A stretch of 64,000 nucleotides of DNA from CAWCKS01 sp963763485 (GCA_963763485.1 CAVXOW010000006.1:1178001-1242000), one strand, 5' to 3'; numbered from the stretch's first letter, positions 9,425 to 18,328 are shown. A program made the numbers and translations. The notes: generated by a model from the letters alone, not told the origin.

Positions 9425-10618
9425 TCACCGCATCGTCGCGAGCTGGACCGCGAGCGCACAGGCCCGGTCGTACTCGTCGAGATTGATCCACTCGTCGATC
9501 GTGTGCGGCTCGTTCTGGCCGGCGCCGAAGGTCACGGTCGGAACGCCGTGGCGGACCATCCAGTTGGCGTCGAGCCCGCCATTCGCGGCGCGCAGCACAG
9601 GCGCAGCCCCGATGTCGGACACGGCCTCGGCGGCGCGTTTGACCACCGGCAGGCTGTCCTTCATGCGGAACGGATAATAGTCGGTCTCGGCCTTGAACTT
9701 GACGCGGCCTGACTTGCCATCGCTGTTCTTGACGCGCTTGGCCGCCTTCTCGAACGCCGCCTTGTAGGCCTTGGTGATCTCCTTGAAGAACTTGGGATCG
9801 TGGCTGCGGCTTTCGCCGCGCACATGCACATAGTCGGTGACGACATTGGTGGCGTCTCCTGCGGGGCGGCCCTCGCCGCCGGTGACGGGGCCGACATTGC
9901 TCGTGCCCTGCCGCTTGCCTTTCTTAACCTTGCCGAACCAGCCGCCTGCCTTCACGTCGGCAAGCGCGAGGCCGAGGATCATGGTCGAACTGATGCCGCG
10001 CTCCGGAGCAACGCCGGCATGCGAGGCGCGGCCGAAGATCTCGACCTGCCAGCGATCCGCGCCGACAGCGCCGATGGTGACATTGGAGGCCGAGCCGCCG
10101 TCGTAGTTGAAAGCCATCACCGGCGAGCCGAGGTCTTCGGTCTTGACGTGGCGTGCGCCCCACAGCCCGCTCTCCTCGCGCACGCAGAACAACAGCGTGA
10201 TCGGCGGATGATCGAGTTTCTGCTTTTCAAGCTCGGCCGCCAGCGTGACCAGAACGCCGCAGCCGCAGCGGTTGTCGCCGCCGAGCGCGGTCTTCGCCTG
10301 ATTGACGATCTTGCGGCCGGCAAGCTTTGGCTTCGCTCCGGCGCACAGCGGCACGGTGTCCATGTGGGTCATGAACATGATGCGCGGCTGGTTGTGCATC
10401 GCGCCGCGGCCAGGCAGATCGACAATCAGGTTGCCGGTCTGCGTCGGCACGGGAATACGTGTGTTGGCGTCGTCGAGGCGGATCGCATCATCAGGCACGC
10501 CGCTTTCCTTCAGCGCCGCGGTGAGCTCGCGCCCGATTCTCTCCTCCTGTCCGGTCACGCCCTCGACGGCGAGGAAGCGCATGAGGCGGCTCGTTGCGGC
10601 TTGCGTATCGACAGGCAT
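9425..10618 (-). CDS. M20-family metallopeptidase (peptidase T-like)
   Basis: Zinc aminopeptidase/deacetylase-type enzyme of 397 residues. Metal-site motifs in order: FMTHMDTVPLC (His and Asp ligands), ALGGDNRCGCG (bridging Asp), the catalytic glutamate pair in CVREESGLWGARH, FNYDGG, and a C-terminal His in NEPHTIDEWINL. A dimerisation domain lies between about residues 200 and 310 and includes FGRASHAGVAPERGISS. The arrangement is closest to PepT-like tripeptidases, but substrate is not defined by sequence. The start at 10618 has AAGGAA upstream; an in-frame Met exists 11 codons earlier. Confidence 0.88.
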   Translation of the reverse strand: MPVDTQAATSRLMRFLAVEGVTGQEERIGRELTAALKESGVPDDAIRLDDANTRIPVPTQTGNLIVDLPGRGAMHNQPRIMFMTHMDTVPLCAGAKPKLAGRKIVNQAKTALGGDNRCGCGVLVTLAAELEKQKLDHPPITLLFCVREESGLWGARHVKTEDLGSPVMAFNYDGGSASNVTIGAVGADRWQVEIFGRASHAGVAPERGISSTMILGLALADVKAGGWFGKVKKGKRQGTSNVGPVTGGEGRPAGDATNVVTDYVHVRGESRSHDPKFFKEITKAYKAAFEKAAKRVKNSDGKSGRVKFKAETDYYPFRMKDSLPVVKRAAEAVSDIGAAPVLRAANGGLDANWMVRHGVPTVTFGAGQNEPHTIDEWINLDEYDRACALAVQLATMR

Positions 10619-10863
10619 GACGAATTCCTTGATGAGCGGAGTTTCAAGCATCCTTCGCGGAGCATCGCCGCGCAAGGCTCTTTGAGGGTGGACGGCCAAG
10701 GTAATTTAGGGCCAGGAGCGGGCCGAGGCTATTCACGTTCGCCAGCAGGAATTCGTCATGGTGACCCTCAAAAAAGGGACCCGATACCAGCGACACTGGA
10801 TCAGATGGCCGAACCCGTTAGGCTGATTGCTGTTGTCTTGCCGAGTACAGCAGCAGGTGAGCC

Positions 10864-11514
10864 GTGATTTGTGCTTTGATTTTCGACCTCGATAACTGCC
10901 TCGCTGACGCACGGGAGGCCGGAGAAGAGCTTTACAAGCCGGCCTTTGAGGCGATCCGCCAGGCAAATCGGGGAGCCGTCGCGCAGGAGTTTCTGGACCG
11001 CGCATTTGAAGATATTTGGCGGCATTCACTGGACTGGGTGGCCGCTCACTACGGCTTCTCTCAGGCAATGACCGAAGCTGGCTGGCGCGTGTTCAGCGGA
11101 CTCGAAGTGAATCGAAAATTGCACGGGTATGGCGATTTATCGCTCTTGTCAGAGCTGCCTGCGAACCGGTTCCTTGTAACATCGGGCTTCCGGCGCCTGC
11201 AGGAAAGCAAGATCAGGGCGTTGGACCTCGTTCCATTGTTCACCGCCGTCTACGTTGATGCAATCGATGAGCATGACAGGCTGGGAAAGCTCGGTCACTT
11301 CGAGGGCATTCTGCAAAAGCAACGGCTGACCGCTGCAGAGGTTCTTGTCGTTGGCGATAACGCTGATTCCGAGATCGCTGCAGGTGCTCGTCTCGGCATG
11401 CCTACGGTCCAGACCCTTCGACCTGGCGTGCCGTACACAGCGAACGCGACGTTCCACATTCACTCGCTGCACGAGCTGAAAGACCTGCTAGCGCGACTGA
11501 ACGCTGGCCAATAG
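10864..11514 (+). CDS. HAD-superfamily hydrolase (IA group)
   Basis: Phosphatase-like haloacid dehalogenase fold protein of 216 residues, beginning at a GTG with AGGTGA upstream. Motif I is IFDLDNCLAD, giving the nucleophile Asp and the second Asp. Motif II Thr/Ser is in LVTSGFRR, motif III Lys in GKLGHFEGI, and motif IV in VVGDNADSEIAAGARLG. The helical cap lies between motifs I and II. It resembles YjjG/pyrimidine-nucleotidase-like members. It is the only plus-strand gene between two minus-strand catabolic runs. Substrate unknown. Confidence 0.85.
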   Translation: MICALIFDLDNCLADAREAGEELYKPAFEAIRQANRGAVAQEFLDRAFEDIWRHSLDWVAAHYGFSQAMTEAGWRVFSGLEVNRKLHGYGDLSLLSELPANRFLVTSGFRRLQESKIRALDLVPLFTAVYVDAIDEHDRLGKLGHFEGILQKQRLTAAEVLVVGDNADSEIAAGARLGMPTVQTLRPGVPYTANATFHIHSLHELKDLLARLNAGQ

Positions 11515-11606
11515 CCGGGATCGTCCGGCCAAAGCTTGATTGAATTCGCCAACAACAACTTTGGCAGCACGACGAGGCTAGCTTGTTACGAACTTTGTAC
11601 TGGCAT

Positions 11607-13022
11607 TCATCTGGTCGCCAGGGCTGGAGCGGGCGGCTTGGCGCTGTCGGCCGGCGCCTCGTCGAGCTGATAGCCGCGGAAGCGGCGATGGCACAGCATT
11701 GCGAGGATTGCCGCTAGCACGATGCCGATGACCAGCGGGATGACCGGAAAGAAGAACAGCTGCTGCGGCGTCAGCTTCTGCGCCACGAGGTAGCCGCCGA
11801 GGATGGGACCTGCGACCGCGCCGATCCGGCTGACACTGAAAGCCCAGCCGGCGGCGAAGGCGCGGAACGAGGTCGGATAAAGCATGCCGGTTGAGGCGTT
11901 GAGGCCGTACTGAACGCCTTGCATGCCAAAACCCGAGATCGCCACCCAGGTCGCGATCCAGCCGACATCGAGCCCGGGCACGCCGATCGCCCAGACCGTC
12001 GCGGCGGTGAGGATGCCCCAGGCGATCACTGCCAGAAAACCGTAGCGGTCGACGAAATAGCTGATCACCAGTCCGCCCAGCACGCCGCCGCCCTGGTTGA
12101 GTGAGGAAACGAGGATCGCCTGCGTCTGCGGCACGCCCGCGCCTTGCAGGATGATGTTGGTCCATGCGCCGGTGAAATAGAGCACGATGAAATTGAGAAT
12201 GAATGCGATCCAGAGGATCGGTGTGATCCACTTGAGCTCGCCTTCGAACAGCTGGCGCGGCCTGAAGGGAATGCGCAATTCGGCCGACGCCACGACGAAG
12301 CGGGCGTCGCCGGGGATCGCCTCATTTGGCACCAGCCGCCGCAGCGTCTGCCTGAGCTCCGCGTCACGCCCGCCGTTGAGCGCGAGGAACTTGATCGATT
12401 CCGCCATGAACAGCCACAGCAGGATCACGGCGATGAACGGCACGGCGCCGCCGACGATGAAGAGGCCCTGCCAGCCCCAGTGGGCGATGACCTGTGGCGC
12501 AACGAGCCCGCTGACGAAGCCGCCGAAATTGATGCCGCAGAACGTGAAGATGACGAGCCGCGCGCGCAAGCGCTTGGGCGCGAACTCGGCGCCCAGCGCG
12601 ACGATGTTGGGGATGACGCCGCCCAATCCAACGCCGGTGCAGAAGCGCATGAAGGCGAGCTCGCCGGCTGAGTGCACCGTCACAGTGGCGAAGGTGAAGA
12701 CGCTGACGATGAGGCAGCCGAGCATAAGGGCGAGCCGGCGGCCGTGATGGTCGCTGATCCAGCCGAGGACGAGTGCGCCGATCGGATAGGCGGCAAGGCT
12801 CGCCGAGTTCACCAGGCCGACTGTCTCCGGCCCGAGCTGGAACTCGCGCATCAGGTTCGGCATCACGTAGCCGATCACCGAGATATCGAAGCCGTCGCCG
12901 AAAATGGCAAACCAGCCGATGGCGATGATCAGGATGTTGAACTTCGTGACGCCCTGGCGATCGATCAGTTCGGCAAGATCGATCACCGGTCCGCTGGTCC
13001 GTTGCGCGCTCGTGGCTGCCAT
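11607..13022 (-). CDS. MFS transporter, aromatic acid:H+ symporter (AAHS) type
   Basis: Inner-membrane carrier of 471 residues with 12 predicted helices. The cytoplasmic loop 2-3 motif is GWISDHHGRRLAL and a related loop 8-9 motif is YFVDRYGF. The N-terminal region DGFDISVIGYVMPNLMREF matches the D-G-(F/Y)-D pattern of AAHS members such as PcaK-like 4-hydroxybenzoate transporters. It sits downstream of an extradiol dioxygenase and an enoyl-CoA hydratase gene on the same strand, so uptake of an aromatic substrate for that pathway is inferred. GGGGGG lies just before the ATG, and three copies of a 12-bp repeat directly precede it. Confidence 0.9.
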   Translation of the reverse strand: MAATSAQRTSGPVIDLAELIDRQGVTKFNILIIAIGWFAIFGDGFDISVIGYVMPNLMREFQLGPETVGLVNSASLAAYPIGALVLGWISDHHGRRLALMLGCLIVSVFTFATVTVHSAGELAFMRFCTGVGLGGVIPNIVALGAEFAPKRLRARLVIFTFCGINFGGFVSGLVAPQVIAHWGWQGLFIVGGAVPFIAVILLWLFMAESIKFLALNGGRDAELRQTLRRLVPNEAIPGDARFVVASAELRIPFRPRQLFEGELKWITPILWIAFILNFIVLYFTGAWTNIILQGAGVPQTQAILVSSLNQGGGVLGGLVISYFVDRYGFLAVIAWGILTAATVWAIGVPGLDVGWIATWVAISGFGMQGVQYGLNASTGMLYPTSFRAFAAGWAFSVSRIGAVAGPILGGYLVAQKLTPQQLFFFPVIPLVIGIVLAAILAMLCHRRFRGYQLDEAPADSAKPPAPALATR

Positions 13023-13034
13023 TGTTGTCCCCCC

Positions 13035-13070
13035 AAGAAACGTAACAAGAAGCGTAACAAGAAGCGTAAT
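13035..13070. repeat. 12-bp tandem repeat, three copies, in the transporter leader
   Basis: Units aagaaacgtaac, aagaagcgtaac and aagaagcgtaat follow one another without spacing. On the minus strand they lie 12-48 bases before the MFS start codon, immediately upstream of its Shine-Dalgarno. A 12-bp period keeps frame, but the stretch is non-coding; copy-number change would alter leader length. Confidence 0.8.
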
Positions 13071-13188
13071 AACCGTGAGAGCCAGTCGATTGATGTCAGC
13101 TGTAGCTCGATCTCGCTCCAGCCTCCTCGGTTTCCCGTTCAGTCGACATGATCCCCTCCAGGAATAGCCCAGCGTGCCACGAGGCCGC

Positions 13189-14082
13189 TCAGCGCAGGAA
13201 ATCCGGCGCGGGCGGCAGACCCCACAGGTTGCCGAGGTTCGGTATCACCTTGGGGTCCCAGGTCTTGGGCCGTTGCGGCGTATCGTGGTGCCATGGCCGC
13301 GGATCGTAGTAACCGAGTTCCTCGTCCTTCATCTGGTCGAGCTCGATGTAGAACTCGACGTTCTGATCGTCGGCGTTGCGATGATAGATCGCAACATTGT
13401 GGCCGGGGCCATGGCGGACCGGTCCCCAGTTGATCGGCATCTTGCGCAGCGCCAGCAGTTCGCACGCATTCTGGACGTGGGCAAAGTCCTTCATCTCGAA
13501 CGCGATGTGATGCATCCCGGTCTTTGGACCGCGAATGAAATTCACGGTGTGGTGGTCCGGATTGCAGCGCAGGAAGACGAAGTAATCGGCGATCCAGTCC
13601 AACTCGCGGAAGCCGAGAACCTTGCAGTAGAAGTCGGCCATCGCCTTCGGATCATCGACCACGCGCGCGATGTGCCCGAACTTGAGCGGGCCTGCGCCGT
13701 GAACCTGGTGGTGCGAACCGAGATAGGTCCAGTGCGAGAACAGCTCGACCCTGGTGCCTGCGGGATCATCAAAGGCGAGCACCTTGCCAAGGCCGGGCGC
13801 CGTATCGCCCTGCACTTCGCTTCGCACGCCCACGGCCGACAGTTGCTTCGCCATGTCGCCGAGGTCCGCGTTGGGCGCGACCTCGAACGACAGCCGCTTC
13901 AACGTCGCTGCGCCGCCCTGCTCGAGCACAACCGAGAGCAGCCCGGTCTTGCTTGCCAGAAAGGCGCGGCCCTTGTCTCGGGCGCTCAGGACCAGTCCGT
14001 TGACGTCGGTGTAGTAGGCGATGGCCTTGTCGAGGTCGGGTGTTTCGAACGTCGCATGGCCTACGCGTTTTGCCTTGATCAT
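13189..14082 (-). CDS. Extradiol ring-cleavage dioxygenase, VOC superfamily (2,3-dihydroxybiphenyl dioxygenase-like)
   Basis: Two-module vicinal-oxygen-chelate protein of 297 residues. The N-terminal module begins KRVGHATFETPDLDKAIAYY. The C-terminal module carries the three expected Fe(II)/Mn(II) ligands: His in LKFGHIARVV, His in GMHHIAFEMKD and Glu in VEFYIELDQM. Conserved residues of the type I extradiol family such as His in DDPAGTRVELFSHW and the HxxxxY-type region NVAIYHRNADDQNVEFY are also visible. It cleaves a catechol-like ring adjacent to the hydroxyls (family knowledge). The start at 14082 is supported by GAGGGA. Neighbours encode an aromatic-acid transporter and an enoyl-CoA hydratase. 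Confidence 0.88.
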   Translation of the reverse strand: MIKAKRVGHATFETPDLDKAIAYYTDVNGLVLSARDKGRAFLASKTGLLSVVLEQGGAATLKRLSFEVAPNADLGDMAKQLSAVGVRSEVQGDTAPGLGKVLAFDDPAGTRVELFSHWTYLGSHHQVHGAGPLKFGHIARVVDDPKAMADFYCKVLGFRELDWIADYFVFLRCNPDHHTVNFIRGPKTGMHHIAFEMKDFAHVQNACELLALRKMPINWGPVRHGPGHNVAIYHRNADDQNVEFYIELDQMKDEELGYYDPRPWHHDTPQRPKTWDPKVIPNLGNLWGLPPAPDFLR

Positions 14083-14159
14083 TGGTCCCTCGATGTCATG
14101 CACTCATGGATTGGCGGCTCTTTGCATTGCCAGCCGCGTAAGGCGTGCCGCGTCCTCGC

Positions 14160-14957
14160 TTAGGTCCCCGTGAACTTCGGCTTCCGCTTCTCCACAAACG
14201 ACGCCCGCTGTTCCCTTTGGTCGTTGGGCGAGCGGCGGGCGAATTGCAGACCTGAGGATTCGTTGATCATCGCACGGTGGAAATCGAGGTCCATATTGTC
14301 CTGCAGCACGCGTTTGCTCGAACGGATCGCCATCGGCGGCAACGCTGCCATTTGCGAGGCGACCTCACGCGCGCACGACATCATCTCGCCTTCGGCGACG
14401 AAACGATCCAGCAGCCCGAGGCGGTAGGCTTCCTCGCCGCGCACATCGCGGCTGGTGAAGATCAAATCGGCGGCCCGGCCATAGCCGATCAGCCGCGGCA
14501 GGAAATAGGACATGCCCGTATCGGGCGACAGTCCGCGTTCGGCGAACACCGTCTTGAACCGCGATACCGCGGAGCCGATCCTGAGATCGCAGGCCAGCGA
14601 AATGCTCATGCCCGCGCCGGCCGCAACGCCATTCATCACGGCGATCGTGGGCTTGCCCAACTGGTAGATGCCGGACGCGAGGCGACCAACCCAGCCGAGG
14701 TTGTCGAGCCTCTCATTCTGCGATGGCGTCTCTTCGCCCTCGGGCCGCGGCCCGGTGAGATCGGCGCCTGCACAAAATCCCCTGCCCTTGCCGGTGAAGA
14801 TCGCAACCCTGACACCATCGTCCTGGTAGATGCGAGTACACGCTGCGTGAATCTCGTCCCGCAGCGCCGCGTTCAGCGCATTCAGCTTGTCCGGCCGGTT
14901 GAGCGTCACGGTCGCAATGTGCTCGCTCACATCGTAGTCAAGGCATTCGAAGGCCAC
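14160..14957 (-). CDS. Enoyl-CoA hydratase/isomerase family protein
   Basis: Crotonase-fold protein of 265 residues. Oxyanion-hole segments are GRGFCAGADL and NGVAAGAGMSISLACDLRIG. The region around FAERGLSPDTGMSYFLPRLIG carries one acidic residue where classical hydratases have the second catalytic Glu, so hydratase versus isomerase activity is open. The last residues EKRKPKFTGT match the usual F-x-E-K-R-x-P-x-F ending. It starts with GTG and AGAGGA lies upstream. It follows the SDR and membrane-protein genes and precedes the extradiol dioxygenase on the same strand, consistent with CoA-linked breakdown of ring-cleavage products. Confidence 0.9.
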   Translation of the reverse strand: MAFECLDYDVSEHIATVTLNRPDKLNALNAALRDEIHAACTRIYQDDGVRVAIFTGKGRGFCAGADLTGPRPEGEETPSQNERLDNLGWVGRLASGIYQLGKPTIAVMNGVAAGAGMSISLACDLRIGSAVSRFKTVFAERGLSPDTGMSYFLPRLIGYGRAADLIFTSRDVRGEEAYRLGLLDRFVAEGEMMSCAREVASQMAALPPMAIRSSKRVLQDNMDLDFHRAMINESSGLQFARRSPNDQREQRASFVEKRKPKFTGT

Positions 14958-15067
14958 GGCGTTATCCTCTTATTGTTTTTTGGAACTCCGCCATCATAGC
15001 GGCACCGGTGGCCTTGTCGATCCGGCCGTTTTGAGCGGCGAACGCTTGATCAAAGCACCTGCCTCAA

Positions 15068-15529
15068 TCACCAGGCCCAGGCGACACCTGCAACGACCGG
15101 CCAATCGTCGTCGGATTTGGTCCGGCCGGTCAGGCGGTTTCGGCGTCTCGCCCTGCCTTCGCGGCGGTGGCGGACACCGAGACGTCGCATGCCGTCAAGC
15201 ACTCTGCTCGCCAGCTTGCCGGCATGGTCCACCGTCTGTTTTGCGAAAAACCAGATGGCCGTGACCCGGCTGAGGATGCTGAGCAGCACGATCACCGAAA
15301 AGATATCGATGTAGGCCAGCGCATCGCCGACCAGCATCAACTCGGGAGGAATCGGGATTCGATGGGCGTAGGCCAGGATCAGAAAGACAACCGGGATGAT
15401 GGCTATGATCCGTCTCAGCGTCAGCCGGTCAAGGAACGCGGCGAGCTGCACGACAAAGATCTCCCACAGCAAATCGCCGAACGCTGCCGGCTTGTCGATG
15501 GTCCACGTCTTCCACAGCTGCTTGAACAT
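15068..15529 (-). CDS. Small predicted membrane protein, unknown
   Basis: 153 residues, not recognised. Two hydrophobic spans are visible: IIAIIPVVFLILAYAH (about residues 41-57) and YIDIFSVIVLLSILSRVTAIWFF (about 73-95). A strongly basic C-terminal tail follows (RRLGVRHRREGRARRRNR). The N-terminus is amphipathic. It lies between an SDR gene and an enoyl-CoA hydratase gene. No clear ribosome binding site is seen, so the start is tentative. Confidence 0.55.
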   Translation of the reverse strand: MFKQLWKTWTIDKPAAFGDLLWEIFVVQLAAFLDRLTLRRIIAIIPVVFLILAYAHRIPIPPELMLVGDALAYIDIFSVIVLLSILSRVTAIWFFAKQTVDHAGKLASRVLDGMRRLGVRHRREGRARRRNRLTGRTKSDDDWPVVAGVAWAW

Positions 15530-15571
15530 GAGGCTTGTGCCTACGCCACTTGAATACGGATCGACGTTCGC

Positions 15572-16408
15572 TCAGCGCCGCGGCTGCCGTCCCCGGATCC
15601 GGTCAAAGCCCTGCTTGATGGCGGCGAAGCGTTCAGCGATCGCCGGCTCGAACTCGGTGTCGGTGAAGATGTACGGCCAGTCGTTTTCGATGCCTTCCCG
15701 AACCAGTTCGCCGACGTAGAGCGGATCGATGCCCGTTGCGACCCGTTCCCTGACCAGCGCGACGCGCGGTCCTTCCGGCGGCGGGGCTGTCATGGCGCCG
15801 ATGAGCCGCTGCGGCACGTTGCGCCGTGAGTTCGTGATCTGCGTGCGGATAAAGCCCGGGCACAGTACCGACACACCGATGCCACGGGGATCAAGCGTTC
15901 GACGCAGTCCCTCCGATAGTGCCACCACGCCATATTTGCTGACGTCGTACGCAGAACCTCCCGAGATCAGTCCCGCGATCGATGCCGTGGACACGATCTG
16001 TCCGCCTTCGCCGTGCGCTTCGATGAGCGGACCAAAGATCTCGACCCCCCAGATCACCGACATCAAATTGACGCCAAGCACCCAATTCCAGCTTGCATCG
16101 GTCCACTGACCGTAAACGCCACCACCACCGACGCCGGCATTGTTGACCAGGATATGAACCTTGCCATAGCGCGCGATGGTGGCGTCCGCCGCGGCCTTGA
16201 GCTCCGCCTTGAGCGAGACGTCCGCGCGCACCCCATCGACATCGGCGTTGGTCCGCTTCAGCTCCGCGACCGCCTTGGCCAGCGCCTGCTCCTCGATGTC
16301 GCACAGCATGACCTTCACGCCGGCCTGCGCCAGCGCCGTGGCGATCCCCAATCCGATGCCCGAAGCGGCACCGGTGACGAACGCGGTCTTTCCAGCAAGG
16401 TCTTTCAT
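15572..16408 (-). CDS. SDR-family oxidoreductase
   Basis: Classical short-chain dehydrogenase of 278 residues with TGAASGIG at the cofactor site, Asp in VMLCDIEE (suggesting NAD preference), NNAGVGGGG, the serine in STASIAG and catalytic YDVSK. A long C-terminal part (ERVATGIDPLYVGELVREGI) resembles SDRs that act on bulky hydrophobic substrates. The start at 16408 is preferred: GGAGGA is six bases upstream. An in-frame GTG two codons earlier would overlap the Shine-Dalgarno. It may be co-transcribed with the downstream membrane protein and enoyl-CoA hydratase. Confidence 0.9.
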   Translation of the reverse strand: MKDLAGKTAFVTGAASGIGLGIATALAQAGVKVMLCDIEEQALAKAVAELKRTNADVDGVRADVSLKAELKAAADATIARYGKVHILVNNAGVGGGGVYGQWTDASWNWVLGVNLMSVIWGVEIFGPLIEAHGEGGQIVSTASIAGLISGGSAYDVSKYGVVALSEGLRRTLDPRGIGVSVLCPGFIRTQITNSRRNVPQRLIGAMTAPPPEGPRVALVRERVATGIDPLYVGELVREGIENDWPYIFTDTEFEPAIAERFAAIKQGFDRIRGRQPRR

Positions 16409-16540
16409 GCGCACTCCTCCCCCGTTGTCTTCCCATTTTCTTGCCAGCCCAAACCTAGCCGGTTCATGTCCGGTGTGAAACTGGCTTGCCGAGCCGTAGC
16501 TCGCAAAGTGAGCGAAGGCTGGCAGCGGAGCTTTCCCGAA

Positions 16541-17380
16541 TCAGTCACGCCAGCAATCAGCAATGTCGCTCAGCGGCGCGAACCAGACTCCCGGATGCGA
16601 TTTCATATAGGTGATGAAACGTTCGAGCATCATGATGTTTGGCGCGCGCCCGATCGATTGTGGATGCACCGCGACCGTCAGAACGCCGGCGTCGATCTCG
16701 CGGTAAGCATAGTCGAAGTGGTCCTTCCATCTTTGATAGACCACCTCGTTGGATGAAAGGCCGGCGTTCGCGCGCGGCACAAACTCGAAGGCCGGCCAAT
16801 CATCCAGGGCCCACGACACCGGAATCTCGAGCACGCGGCTAGGCGCGCCAAACACACTCCCGCCCTCGTCGCGCAACTCGACGGGACGGGGACGATATGG
16901 CTCGAAATCCCGTCCCATCAGGGATGAGTCCCATGCGAAGTCGAATTCCTCCAGCAGCGCCAGCGTATGATCGCTGAAATCCCACGACGGCGAGCGATAA
17001 CCTTTAGGCCGCTTGCCGACGATTTTCTGATGCAAGGCAATCTGCCGCTCGAGCAGCGCCCGCTCAGCGCCCTCGTCAAGCCGTCCTATCCCTTCGTGCA
17101 GGCAACCGTGCGCGCCGATCTCATGGCCGTGCTCCATCACCACTTTGAACGCTGCCGGAAATGTTTCCATGGTATGCGTCGGCGTAAACCAGGTGGTCGT
17201 GATGTCATATTTCTTGAACAGCCTGAGCAGCCGGGGCGCACCGACTTCAGCGCCGAATTCGCCGCGCGACAGAACCCCCGGCGTCTTCATATTGAAGGAA
17301 CCGGGCCACACCGAATGCGCATCGAAATCAACGCCAAGGCTGACCGCGATCTTGCAGTTTGACGGCAGACGAAGCGGCAT
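16541..17380 (-). CDS. Polysaccharide deacetylase-family hydrolase (PuuE/imidase-like)
   Basis: NodB-fold protein of 279 residues. The metal-site region SLGVDFDAHSVWPG provides the first acidic residues. The HxxxH-type site is GHEIGAHGCLHEG, and RSPSWDFSDHTLALLEEF is the third conserved block. A C-terminal catalytic-type His sits in LTVAVHPQSIGRAP. No signal peptide is seen, so it is cytoplasmic and more like PuuE allantoinase or cyclic-imide hydrolases than chitin deacetylases. The start at 17380 is supported by GGAGG spaced seven bases upstream. Confidence 0.85.
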   Translation of the reverse strand: MPLRLPSNCKIAVSLGVDFDAHSVWPGSFNMKTPGVLSRGEFGAEVGAPRLLRLFKKYDITTTWFTPTHTMETFPAAFKVVMEHGHEIGAHGCLHEGIGRLDEGAERALLERQIALHQKIVGKRPKGYRSPSWDFSDHTLALLEEFDFAWDSSLMGRDFEPYRPRPVELRDEGGSVFGAPSRVLEIPVSWALDDWPAFEFVPRANAGLSSNEVVYQRWKDHFDYAYREIDAGVLTVAVHPQSIGRAPNIMMLERFITYMKSHPGVWFAPLSDIADCWRD

Positions 17381-17390
17381 GCGCGCCTCC

Positions 17391-17426
17391 AGAACTTGAG
17401 CCGAGAACTTGAGCCGAGAACTTGAG
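17391..17426. repeat. 13-bp tandem repeat (about 2.8 copies)
   Basis: Unit agaacttgagccg repeated at 17391-17403 and 17404-17416, with the first 10 bases again at 17417-17426. It lies immediately upstream of the deacetylase Shine-Dalgarno (minus strand) and about 60 bases before the divergent methyltransferase-like gene. Confidence 0.8.
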
Positions 17427-17488
17427 CTATGTGACCAGGGTGTTATCTGACTACGCTTTGGCAGTTCCAGCAAACAGGTCAGTCCCAC

Positions 17489-18166
17489 GTGATTCCATGG
17501 CTCCTGCTCGATACCGCCAGCGTCCCTGGGGGCGGCGAACTCCGGCTGTGGCGGCGGGGGTCCGAATTCTCGATCCGGTCGGGGCAGAACGAACTGATGA
17601 GCAGTCGCGTCAGCGGGTCCGAACAGGCCCTCGCCTCAATCGCTTGCGCAGAGATCAAGACCCGAAAGCGGCCGGCGATCCTGATCGGCGGGCTCGGCAT
17701 GGGCTTCACGCTTCGCGCCGCGCTCGCTGAACTTGGTCCCGAGGCCGAAGTTGTTGTTGCAGAACTCGTGCCGGCCGTTCTGGCGTGGGCGCGCGGGCCG
17801 ATGGCGGACATTTTCGGCACCAGCCTGACTGATCCGCGCGTCAGTATCCGCGAGGCCGATGTCGGCGACCTCTTCCGCTCGGGACGGTCGCGCTTCGATG
17901 CCATCATTCTCGATGTCGACAACGGCCCGGAGGGTCTCACCCGAAAGGCCAACGACGCCTTGTACGACGCGAACGGCCTGAAGGCCGCCCGCACCGCATT
18001 GCGTCCCGGCGGCATCCTGGCCCTGTGGTCGTCAGGGCCAAATCCGGGCTTCACGCAGCGCCTTCGCAGGGCCGGCTTTGACGTCGACGAACGCTCAGTC
18101 CGTGCGAACGGAGCGCGCGGTGGCGCGAGACACGTGATCTGGATTGCCACGCGCGTCGAGCGGTGA
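17489..18166 (+). CDS. Spermidine-synthase-like / class I SAM-binding protein
   Basis: Predicted Rossmann-fold methyltransferase-like protein of 225 residues. Motif I is AILIGGLGMGFTLRAAL, the acidic residue after strand 2 is in VVVAELVP, and ILDVDNGPEGLT matches the spermidine-synthase/MnmC-like loop where the Asp contacts substrate. The N-terminus SFRS-like region reads FSIRSGQNELMSSR, as in spermidine synthase-like proteins. It starts with GTG at 17489; an ATG nearby is out of frame. It may act as a methyl- or aminopropyl-transferase, but no substrate is indicated. Confidence 0.75.
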   Translation: MIPWLLLDTASVPGGGELRLWRRGSEFSIRSGQNELMSSRVSGSEQALASIACAEIKTRKRPAILIGGLGMGFTLRAALAELGPEAEVVVAELVPAVLAWARGPMADIFGTSLTDPRVSIREADVGDLFRSGRSRFDAIILDVDNGPEGLTRKANDALYDANGLKAARTALRPGGILALWSSGPNPGFTQRLRRAGFDVDERSVRANGARGGARHVIWIATRVER

Positions 18167-18192
18167 GGACGAGAGCAAGAAGAAATTATCCG

Positions 18193-18328
18193 CTCATTCC
18201 CGCGAAAGCGGGAAGCCAGAAGCGATCAGAGATCAGAGAAAAGGCGCTGGTTTCGTAGCAAAAACTGGGTCCCCTCAGGCCAAACACTTGTTTGGCCGAC
18301 GTCCGCGGGGACGAGCGGGAGAATGAGG
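18193..18328. repeat. Palindromic intergenic element (REP/MITE-like)
   Basis: Ends are inverted copies: ctcattcccgc on the left and gcgggagaatgag on the right. Internal hairpins are cccgcgaaagcggg near 18199-18212 and a perfect 9-bp inverted repeat ggccaaaca-ct-tgtttggcc at 18278-18297, nested inside a gtcccc/ggggac pair. It is non-coding and lies between the methyltransferase-like gene and the HU gene. The pattern is typical of short repeats dispersed in Bradyrhizobium genomes (from memory). Confidence 0.7.
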
